64,000 nucleotides of DNA from Mesocentrotus franciscanus. Lineage: Eukaryota > Echinodermata > Echinoidea > Camarodonta > Strongylocentrotidae. The notes below the pieces were generated by a model that saw only the letters and a program-made list of their open reading frames with translations, did not search any database and had not been told where the DNA came from. Positions 25,681 to 35,709 of this stretch are shown one piece after another (the stretch's first letter is position 1; every line of letters starts with the position of its first letter). The stretch spans positions 18,559,946 through 18,623,945 of the forward strand of contig CP137675.1 of NCBI GenBank assembly GCA_037976565.1, read 5' to 3'. Position numbers and translations under genes: made by a program.

Positions 25681-26756
25681 GTAAGTCAATCTCTGAAATT
25701 TTCGCTGTACTTTGACACCAAATTTCCCCAAATTGGTTTGATTTTTTGCCTACTTTTATCGCAAACAAAAAGAGCGTTTTTAGTCCTCGAAATTAACTAC
25801 TCATTACATAGTGTCGTATTTTGCTAGTTCCTGACTGGTATTGATAATATTATTTCTAATTTTTGCATCCTACGTCGACTTTGATAACCAGTCCATCGTT
25901 TGATGTTGAAAACATGTAGACGCAAGTAATGTTTGAATAAGAAATATGCCCAAATTATTGGACTATATTTTGGAAATCTACCGGAAGTAGACGGAAAATG
26001 ATTCGAAACCGCGGGAAATTGCTATGGCTACGGCTTTTCAGTCAGGAATGGCGGGGTGTCTTGCGTGTCGCTGTGCCATTGTGTGGCGCATACAGCACAA
26101 ATTTATGTAGTCCCATGTGTATATATTTTTGTCAGCTTTTTAGTTTTGTTGTCGCGAATCGCCAGCAATGTCAATAAATCGACTGCTCATTTGTCATTGA
26201 TATTCATTATAAATCTAGACTAAATGAGATGTTTTATAAGTATATTTCTAAGGGTTTAAGCATGTTTAGACAAGTATCAAGGGGTGTGATCGAATTGTAA
26301 AGAACTCGAATCCTGAGCTGAGCTGAGCTGAGCTGAGGCTGCCGGCGCCGGCTGAGCTGGATATAATAATAATATATTAATTATATTAATTTAGGGATTC
26401 TCAAACTTTGGTTCTGACTTCTGGTCAACTCAAACTTTACAACCAGCCATAGAAATAAACAGCATTTCCCTTGTGCGAGTTGTATTATGATTATGAACAG
26501 AGCAGAATTAAAACAAAAGCCAAATTAAACAGTTACATTTTAAATTTTTATAACTTGTGCACATGTGGAAAAATGAAGGGAAAACTTCATGAATCTGACA
26601 CCTGACTTATTTTCATTTAAAAGATAAATTTGAATGCAAGCCAGTTTTGTCTACCATAAATGGCTAGCTACTTTGATCAGATCTTTTCAAATCCCCAACA
26701 TTGAACTAAGCCATTTTATATTGCTTCTTATCATTTGTTATTGTTTTTCTGACAGA

Positions 26757-27011
26757 CGCACTCAACCATCGAAACTTGCGGAACATTGACAAAAGTTTTC
26801 GAAAACACAGACATCACACATCAGTCTCCATTGCATAAGTTCCTGGATCAACATTTGCTGGACTCCATGCCTTTATTTGAAGACTCGACACTCGACAGCA
26901 GTTTTGCTTCACATAGGAACAAACAATCTTGAACAGGGAGTTTGGGAGAAGGATGAGAAGGATTTTGTTCAGCTTATTCGTTCAGTGAAAGAAAAATTCA
27001 ATTTCAAGTGA
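26757..27011 (+). pseudogene. Putative exon with SGNH-hydrolase-like C-terminal relic
   Basis: Begins after an excellent acceptor. In the frame ending at TGA 27009-27011 it reads VLLHIGTNNLEQGVWEKDEK then DFVQLIRSVKEKFNFK. 'V-x-x-H-x-GTN(N/D)L' is the block III pattern of SGNH/GDSL hydrolase-fold proteins, which also occur in retroelement-linked genes. The same frame is open only back to 26790 and has no similarity to the upstream family blocks I can see. A different frame is open at the exon start. This looks like a frameshifted or truncated remnant. An AATAAA follows at 27208. Confidence 0.35.
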
Positions 27012-27207
27012 TTACATTTTTGTATCTCTGATACTTCCAAGGTGGTATTCCAGAGCTTCACACGAACAAAGCATTTATTATATTAATAGAAAACTGACTG
27101 AACCTTTATACAATTTAACGATTTTTTAACTCTAATAATACTTTTATTCTCAGCGACACATTTTATGCCTGTGATGGTCTCAATATAAATGTCAAAGTCA
27201 GTTTATA

Positions 27208-27213
27208 AATAAA
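27208..27213 (+). terminator. Possible polyadenylation signal
   Basis: AATAAA about 200 bp after the stop of the relic at 26757-27011. It would end a two-exon transcript if one exists. Chance occurrence is likely in AT-rich DNA. Confidence 0.2.
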
Positions 27214-27540
27214 ATATAGATATTAAAAATGGAAATTTTATTCCTAGTCCTATTTCATTTATTACTATTAGTAGTGTTAGTAATAATTTTTTTGTTTAAC
27301 CGTTGTCTGTTTACTAGGTTATTCAGAAGAAACCAGAGCTGGTTTCTTCTGGGTTAGTTAGCATGAATGTTGATTAAGAAATGTAAATTACACAGACCTG
27401 TTAAATAACACCCTGCACCCCCAAAGAAAAAGAAAAAGAAGAAAAAAATCTTTTAAAAGATATTTTTTCAGATTTGTATTTTATCCAAAAATAGTACCTA
27501 CACAAGGTGAACATAATGTAAATAGTCGAGCATTGACGTA

Positions 27541-28005
27541 TTTTGATAGGTTGGTGATGATGATTGTGATGGTGGTGAGCATGATGGTGATGGTGGTGAT
27601 GGTGGAGATGATGGCAATGGTGGTGATGTCGGTGGTGATGGTGATCATGATGGCTATGGTGATGATGATGACGGTGATTATGATGATGGCGATGATGATC
27701 GTGATGGCAATGCTGATGGTGGTGGTGATGATGGCAATGGTGACGGTGATTATGATGATGGCGATGATGATCGTGATGGCAATGCTGATGGTGGTGGTGA
27801 TGATGGCAATGGTGACGGTGATTATGATGATGGCGATGATGATCGTGATGGCAATGCTGATGGTGGTGGTGATGATGGCAATGGTGACGGTGATTATGCC
27901 AATGCTGTTGGTCATGTTCGTGATGATGGTGATGATGTCGGTGGTGATGGCGATGATGGCTATGGTGATGATGGCGATGATGATTGTGATAATGATGTTG
28001 AAGAT
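27541..28005. repeat. GATGGT-rich minisatellite with 72-bp unit
   Basis: Hexamer-like GATGRT repeats, with three near-identical 72-bp units starting at 27685, 27757 and 27829. Because the unit is a multiple of 3, frames stay open on both strands (163 and 189 codons, rich in Met/Val or Ile/Thr). Neither looks like a real protein. Confidence 0.92.
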
Positions 28006-29482
28006 GAAAATTAGAATTCTATAAGTTTTATTTGAGCCCTTGCAGCCCACCGCACACTAAGATTTTTATCCGAGGGTCATAAACACATAAACAAAATCAG
28101 AAAATAAATTACCAGATATATATTCCGCGGGTCACTATAAAACAAAATCAAAGAGAATAAGGGAAAGAATTTTGTAATATTTTATTTCCAGGAATACACA
28201 TGAACTGGAGTTACACAATTGACAAAAGAATTATCAAATAAAATATTACCATCATCGAATGCCTGGGAATTACCAAAATAAATTCCTGTTTAAGGCTCTT
28301 CTCATTAGTCCATGGTTTACAAATATAAAAACACATTTCAGAACTTTTACAACCATAAAATTATAAGCAGGGATGGAAACAATCATATTTTCATTTTTCA
28401 ATCACATTGCCCCGAAAGTTTGTATTTACACAAATATACATTTGAGAAAGAATAATGTGTCTTCTTTGTTAAAATGATATCAAAAACTGGCCCAAAATAG
28501 CCTATATAGACACTTAAATCCTCCCTTCTGTCCCCTATTCATTCTAGAGCTGGTATTCTATATTGTACTTGAGTGTACTTGTGTGAGTATCCGAATCCAA
28601 CTTGTACTTTCTGTACACTTCTATTATTATGTAGCGCATGAGTATCATACACAATAATAAGTATGTGGGGCAATACAAAGCCTCTACGTCCGGGGGTTAC
28701 GCACCCGAGAGTAATACATGAATACCCCTAATCTCTGTCTATCCTCCGTGCGTGTTCACGTAAAGCGCACGGACTGGTTGGACCGCACAGTACATCGATA
28801 ATCGACGCAAAACTAGATATAGCGTAGTATCCCCCGGTTGATCTTAACGCAAAACGCTCGCCGATCGGCCATGTCAATTTTCCGCCGAAGTCTATTATGC
28901 ATCAGCTACTACTTTGCTAGTTCCTGACTGGTATTGAGATAGACATCGATAGGAAGTGTGATATTATGTTAGGAAAATATCTACATTATGTGGTAAGCCA
29001 AAATTTAACGAGACGCACCCCCGATAAAAATGATTTTTTAACATGAATATCCGACTCTTCAAATATTTTTTTTCTCCAAGTTTTCTTCGTGTATTTTTCA
29101 CATTTTAAAACATCACTCACTACTTATTGAATAGTACACTAAAATGTTTATTATTCTGGCTCGATATTCATGACAATTTCATTGTTATTAAATGAATCCT
29201 GAGCAGATAAGAAGAACGAGAACTGTGCCATGTTTTTGCTTATTACGTATGCAAGGGGAGCAAAAACATGCATACGACTTGAATAAATACGGGCGATTTT
29301 GCGAGCGCTGCGGTCTGACTGAGTATAGTAGTACGAGTCCGCGCCGCACGAAAAAAAATACATGCACATAACACTTTCACAAGACTCGAAGGCTGCCAAC
29401 TTAAATGAGGGCGACATACCGATATCTCATGCCAACAATATTGCTTTTATTTCTTCGGCAGCAGTGGCACTGTGCCCGAGAA
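28006..29482. other. Non-coding stretch
   Basis: No exon supported. Shares a 24-bp direct repeat (28914-28937) with 25821-25844 and a 16-bp inverted match (29306-29321) with 25499-25514. Confidence 0.5.
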
Positions 29483-30235
29483 TTGATTGATTGATTGATT
29501 TTTATTCGACAAGCTTCCAACATACAACAATATACAAGAACAACAGATCAAAATTAAGTCAGCTTGAACATGATAACCCACGAAAGCTCGAGAGCTTACT
29601 TCCAGTGGGGTCCCCGACATACATGTACAAAATGAATTAGTTAAAATAGTAATATTTACAGACAAATAAGAAAGAAAAACAATTATTAAATATAATAATG
29701 ATGATACTTTAAATTGATGATGGAAATGATAATAAGTATAAGAAGAAAAAGAAGAAGGAGAAGAAGAGAAAGAGGAGGAGGAGGAGGAAGGAGAGGAAAA
29801 CAATGATGAATATGTTTAATTTCTATAGCGTACAAAAACACAAGTATACATATACAAAATTAAAAAGTATGAACCGGCAGAAGAATAAAAAAAAAAAAAA
29901 CATAAAATCTGTATTCAGGCTATTTCAATCATATAACATTTTATTCGCTTCTTTCCTCTGACTCTCGAGTGTTAGGTATTCCTTCAATTTCCTCTTAAAA
30001 CGAGCAAAGTTTTCTATTTCCTTTATATCATTAGGAAGGGAATTCCCATATTGTATGGCATTGTAATAAAACGAATTTCCAATACTACCGACTCTTGCTG
30101 GTAAGTTAAAGTTGAATCTGCTATTTCTTGTATTATAATCATGTAAGTCAGTAACAAGATCGAAGTCGGATCGAAGTAATACTATAGTATCCCATTTCTT
30201 CGAAAGAATAAGAATGTCATTGCATGCAGTTTAGA
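29483..30235 (-). mobile_element. 5'-truncated non-LTR retrotransposon (CR1/L2-like)
   Basis: Read on the minus strand: the C-terminal part of an RT ORF (to 29925), a 3' UTR with an inserted GAA-rich stretch (29735-29800), and a 3' end 'gtcgaataaaaatc' followed by (AATC)n, the short tandem 3' tail usual for CR1/L2-type LINEs. Target duplications were not identified. The open frame at 29447-29803 is a shadow of the GAA stretch. Confidence 0.7.
29925..30230 (-). pseudogene. Reverse transcriptase C-terminal fragment
   Basis: About 101 codons open to TGA at 29925. It reads LHDYNTRNSRFNFNLPARVG, then IQYGNSLPNDIKEIENF, then FKRKLKEYLT. This is the classic tail of CR1/L2/Jockey-type RT ORFs (YNTRN ... 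WNSLP-x-D/I ... FK-x-KLK-x-YL), here with G for the usual W before NSLP. The frame is closed by a stop at 30231-30233. The catalytic RT and endonuclease domains are missing, so the copy is dead. Confidence 0.75.
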
Positions 30236-30599
30236 AAAACTTTCAGAAACTTAGAATAATATGAATTGGATTCATGTATTTTGATCATGCAATACGTGAT
30301 AACATAAATTTAATTATAATATAGTGTGTGTACATAACAGCATGGAATTGTAAATTGTACAATTTACAAGTAGTTTTTCTTTATTGCAAACAATTTTGCT
30401 CCCCAGGCCTTATATATTCCTGTCAAAATTTCTATTTCTGTGAAGAACTAAATTGGATAACAGTGTAAATTGTAAAATGCATAGTTTGAAGTGAAAAAAT
30501 TCAGAACGGCCGACACTCCTTAGGATTTGGGGACCATGGAATAATATAAATGCCAAAGTTCTGTCCAAGGGAAATAGTTACTAACTGTAAGCATGCGTG

Positions 30600-30740
30600 G
30601 CCACAGGTTTTCCAGACACCCCCTAAACGAGGATTTCTTCTGAAGCCAAAATACACCCTAAATGAGGATTTCGCGCGTTTTTTCCCCTAATTCACACCCT
30701 AAACGGGTATTTCACAAAAGTGTACTCCTAAACAAGTATT
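30600..30740. repeat. Degenerate CCCTAAAC-type short tandem repeat
   Basis: About four units of the form 'caccctaaacgaggatttc' in a row, with decay. Confidence 0.6.
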
Positions 30741-31120
30741 GTAAAATTGTAACCCCTTGAGCATTTTGAAGTGCGATAGGGATTACCATTTAGGCCTAAG
30801 TTGTTGAAAATGTAAAATGAATCAAATTGCGCTTCTGATGTAAAATTCACAATGTAAACACATTTTATTTCAATAGAGAAGCAATAATATCAACCTGTAC
30901 ACGTCCAAATGGGTTTAATACACAGCCATCATAAGTCCTTTCAAAAGAATTACATTTCAAATTTGATATCATATTTTTATATAAAGTACATGTAGCTTTT
31001 ACAAAAAGTACATGCACACTGTACAATGAACAGTTACTATTCTAGAAGGGAAAACCATAATCAGAGACTTTTAAGTACAAACATTTTCTATTTCAGGGGA
31101 AATTTTCGTGGTCTGCGTAG

Positions 31121-32353
31121 GGTTTTATTCAGGGGCGGCCGAGCGACTTCCAAAGGGCACTTTCTGTAAAAAAAAGGGGCACCTTCAAAGGGAAATTTCA
31201 AGGCGAAAATATACAATTTTGTAGACATTGGTATATACCCCTACAGTGTGATTACATTATCAGGGATGATTTCAATATTTGTTTCACTTTATACACCATA
31301 CAAGATATTGCTTAAGCATTATGCTTTGCAGTTGGGTGTGATGGTCTGAAAATTTATTTGCGAGCGAGCGAAGCGAGCGAGGAAAATTTTAAGATTTGTG
31401 AGGTCGCATGCAGCGCGAAAAATTACATCTTATAAAGAGGAATAAACCCAATCCTGATGGGATTATAAACATATTCTCATAACGGAAGACTGAAAAGACC
31501 TTTGATAAGTAACATAACTATATCATCTATAGATACGTGAGATCATCAGAGGTGAAAAGAGGCACTTATCGCACCTGAAAAGGGGCAATGACCAGATATG
31601 AAAAGGGGCACTTATGTGAATGAAACAGGGGCACTTATAATAAAGGACAATGTGCATTAGTTCAAAGAAAATGGGCACCGATCAGATTTTAAAGGGGCAT
31701 TAATCGGAGGTGAAGGGGGCACTTATCTGAAGTGAAAAGCAGTAACTTCTCGTACCTGAAAAGGGTCATTTACCAGAAAAGGGACACTTATGAGAAAGGG
31801 AAAGGGCTCCTTTTTAATAGGGCACTTATCATTAGGAAAAGGGGCACTTATTAGAAAGGAAAAGGGGCACATGTGAAAATGAGGTGCGCTTATCCGAGTT
31901 AAAATGGGGGTACTAAGTTATTAAAAGGGGAATAGGCACTTCTTACAAAGGAAAAGAGCACTTCACTTGTCAAGGTGAAAGAGGCACCTTTGAGATTTGA
32001 ATAGGGCAATTATCAGAGGTGAAGGGGGCACTTATCAAAGTGAAAAGAGGCACTTCTCGTACCTGAAAAGGGGCACTTATGAGAATGGAAAATGGACACT
32101 TATTGCAAAGGAAAATGGGAACTTGTCGAAGTAAAAAGGGCACGTGTCCAAATAAAAGGGGCACTTATCAGAGTTGAAAAGGGGAAGGGGCACTTTTACA
32201 AATTAATAGGGGCACTTGTCAAAGTAAAGGACACTTTTCCTATGTAAAAAGGGGCACTTCTTACAAAGTTAAAGGGGCACTTTTCCTATGTAAAAAGGGC
32301 ACTTTTCGGGTGCTTGAAAAAGTGGGGCACCCCCCGGGAGGTTTTATTCAGGG
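31121..32353. mobile_element. 1.2-kb GGGGCACTT-array insertion with 14-bp target duplication
   Basis: GGTTTTATTCAGGG occurs exactly at 31121-31134 and 32340-32353, bracketing 1205 bp. The insert begins 'gcggccgagcgacttcc', has a unique part with GAGCGAGCGAAGCGAGCGAG near 31363, and then a degenerate array (about 31540-32305) of 20-40-bp units centred on 'aaaaggggcacttatc'. It ends 'gtggggcaccccccgggag'. The start motif recurs at 48018-48033 inside another transposon. Non-coding; class unknown. Confidence 0.6.
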
Positions 32354-32729
32354 ATTGGTATAGAAAATCGCATATCTCCAAAACGCCAGGCCAAAACGCA
32401 ACTTTCATCGTTTTGATGAAAATATATAGGCCCATATAAGTATTTAAGTATTCCCGAGATCATAAATAATATAATAACTTTTATAACACACTTTGAATGA
32501 TTTTCTCCGATTTGGGCCGATTTTGAACTGAATGATCAGAATGTGCGATAGCTTCAGCATGTGCGATAGCTTCAGCTTGACGCCGAATTCGTCACCCTTT
32601 CCGGGACCCTTTCCTGGATTGAATACTGCCAAAAAATGAAAATGGGCATAATCCCAGACTGATAAAAATTAGAATGTTAATAGTTACATGTAGTAATAGG
32701 GATACACAAAGCTTATCAAAATATTACAG
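32354..32729. other. Non-coding stretch
   Basis: Nothing recognisable, apart from a doubled 'atgtgcgatagcttcagc' around 32541-32575. Confidence 0.5.
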
Positions 32730-33415
32730 TATAGGAAAGTATCTTTGGCCATTGTACTGCTAATTTTACATAACTATTTGGTTCAGTACATCCGATGCAC
32801 ATTTGCCCATTGTTTTTCCCAGTACTTGGAGAAAATGACAGGTTTTTTTTTTTAATGCTCAACTTAAATTTACCTACTTTTTCCCCCATTGGATGACTAC
32901 ATGGTTTGGGATAATAACCCAACTGTTGGATATATTTGACCAACATTGATTTACCCAGTAAAACATTGGGCAATATCTTTATTGCTGAATATTATTGTGT
33001 AAGGCCTAAACAATTACCACTGGTCAACATTTGTATTTAATGTTTGACCGAGCGACCTCTAATATTATCTTTATCTATAATGTTTGGGTTTAGAGGCTTA
33101 GTTTTGCTTTGCATCACATTGGGATTTTTTTAATTTTTTTTTTGGGGTGGGGGTTGACCAAGTATAACTTGCCCAACAAACTTTACCCAACTTGATGAAA
33201 TAAAGTGGAAATATTGGGCAACTTTTCTCAATCCTGGCTTATCAAGACAGTGTAACCGTTGTAATATTTGCTCAACTATAAGGTGAAGATAATTGCCACA
33301 AATTGGTCAAGCTCTCCTTAGCTGAAATGGTTAAAAGGTAGCTTAAAAATTGGTAATTTTTTAACCAACCAGTAGTTGGCTAACTTAATTTACCGAATAT
33401 TTAGAGAGTGTATCA
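32730..33415. repeat. TTGGGTAA/TTACCCAA-rich repeat element
   Basis: Many scattered direct and inverted copies of the core TTACCCAA or TTGGGCAA (for example near 32920, 32966, 33164, 33180, 33215). The right end has 'ttagagagtgta', similar to ends of short non-autonomous elements in other deuterostomes. The outer boundary is unclear. Confidence 0.45.
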
Positions 33416-34475
33416 AATGGATAAATCAATATTACAGGCACAGGAAATACCGTTTCCCAAGCACAGACGGGTAGGTTAGGAACACAAAGAAGAAGAAAAA
33501 AAATGAAAATACATTACAAAATTCCCATTTGTAACTCGCATGAACTTTCGTAAATGTTCACATCATACATTGTCTTCAAAACTCAAGCTGTACTTTCTTC
33601 TTTGGAGCAGTCTTTGGTAGGAAATTGAGCAGAGGAAGGAGACAGTTCACCTGAAAATAGCTTAGAACTCCCTCTCTCCCTACCCCTTCCGAATACTATT
33701 TATATTGCCAGTAAATTGATGTACGGTTTCAGGTTTCAACTCTAACTTCATGGAATGAACAAGTACAGTCGCATCTGACTAACACATTGTATGCTATATT
33801 GGCATTTTAGTGTCCTGACTCAATTGTCATTATCTGCAACGAAGGAACAATGGTATTCTAATTCTGTTCATTAAAACTGTAAAACCAGCATGCTATACTC
33901 AAACTAGATTAAGTGCAATTATGGTAAAATCTGCGCAAAAAAGGAAGTACTGCCAGAACTGTCATTAAATGAAAAATCATTATAACGTTAGAGTTTTCTT
34001 TATAACTACCTCTACACATACAATCGAATAACCTTAGTGACATTTTAATTTATAAATTCACATAATATCATTGCTTTTCCCTTCTGTTTATATGGGACGG
34101 GGGCGTGGAGGTAACTTCATTTATATCTGATAGATATCTATTTAATATAATTACACGGATCCCACGAATGTCAAAATAATTATCCATTTACGTATTTCTT
34201 TATTATTAATATCTGATATTTATACAGGGTATATAGACATTGTTACCAATAGTGGTGGTCATCTATTAGGCCTTGTTTGGTAACACAAAATGCAATATCA
34301 ATTATGAATATCAGTAACAGCAGAATTTTTTTTTTTTTGTGGGGAGTATCCTTGTAATAATAATGACTTGTCAAGAACATACTGTTGCATAATTGTAATA
34401 TCGTATTACACGTATAGACGGTAAGCTATTTTAAAATCAGGTGTAATATAATACTGACATTTTAGACATATTTAC

Positions 34476-35008
34476 TTTAAATAGGAAGTTCACCCTGATA
34501 TTAAGTTGGTTTTAATAGAAGCAAAAAAATGAGAGAAACAAGTAAGTGAAAGTTTGAGCAAAAACGGATTAAAAATAAGACAGTTATGAATTTATGAAGG
34601 TGCAATCGATCAAACACAAATTAGTAACTCTGTGACATATCTTGAGAGGTCCCCTCCCATCTGCCCTGTACTAAAACAAATTATAAAACAAAATCAATCA
34701 TACATTCAACCTAAATATTGCAAATATTTTTTTACAAAACCCCTGTGTGAAATAAATACATTCATTTCCCTCATCAATAACTAAGAAAATGACAGTTAAT
34801 TAGGTTTTTTTGTACAGAGCAAATTGGGAGGAGCTCGCAAGATACGTTCACAATGTTGCCAATTTGTGTTTCACTGATATCAACTTTTAAAAATTCATAA
34901 CTTTCCTATTTTTTAATCGGATATTGCTCAAACTTTCACTAATTCGGTGCTCTAATGTTTCTGCTTTTATCAAAACCAATTTGATATATTATGGACTTCC
35001 CCTTTAAA
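34476..35008. mobile_element. Foldback MITE (TTAAAGGG family)
   Basis: Left arm 'actttaaataggaagttcacc...gaaagtttgagcaaaaacgg', right arm '...tcggatattgctcaaactttcac...gacttcccctttaaaa'. Inner parts mirror too ('atcaaacacaaattagtaac' / 'tgccaatttgtgtttcac'). The most complete example of this subfamily in the window. Confidence 0.8.
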
Positions 35009-35261
35009 ACATCGTTCGGTTCCGAGTCGGTTTCGAGTCGGTTTGGCGGTGTGACTGATGTATAAAGATATAGGCCTAGGCATTCTATCTAACTTTGTCT
35101 AATTGAACAAATTATGTTGAGTTTTCTCCGCCTGTAATATAACACAAGTAGTCAGTCTGAATATTATATTTCACTTTCATGACATTGATAGCAACCTCGC
35201 TGGTATGTCTTGAAGGTTAAAAAGGAGAAAATTCAAGTTGACGATCCTTTATGACCGAAAC

Positions 35262-35705
35262 CTGATGATTTAAGAGCAAAACAGGACGTATTAAACGTCA
35301 CTTCTGACACTCTCTCGTAGCATAGGGAAGTATAACTTTATAGGACCCTGTTTACTGGATTTAGGAACAAACATTTCCCATTTTACTTAATCTCCCAACA
35401 ACAAATAATAATAATAATAAATAAAAAATACAAAATAGAAATGGAAATAGAAATAAAACTACAGATCGTGACTGGAGTTATAAACATGTTTTGCCATGAT
35501 TTAATAGCAAAACTTGGCGAATTAAAAGTCACTTTTGACATTATCACTTAGTACGGGATGTAATGTATATTGGGTCCTGATTTAATGTATTTAGGCACAA
35601 ACATTTCCTCCAGTTTATAAATCCCCCGACAGTTTAAAAATAAAAACAAAATTATGAAGTAAGCATGAAAATAAAAAATAAAGGTAAACAATAAAAAATG
35701 GGATT
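35262..35705. repeat. Tandem duplication, unit about 233 bp
   Basis: 'atgatttaagagcaaaac...acgtcacttctgaca' at 35264 returns as 'atgatttaatagcaaaac...aagtcacttttgaca' at 35497, and 'gatttaggaacaaacatttcc' returns as 'tatttaggcacaaacatttcc'. A third, weaker copy may begin near 35720. Confidence 0.7.
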
Positions 35706-35709
35706 GAAG

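Noticed and set aside
25334..25684. 116-codon plus-strand frame over the candidate first exon
   Set aside because: Its first codon is TTG, not ATG, it has no protein-family character, and it runs through the GTAAGT donor to a stop.
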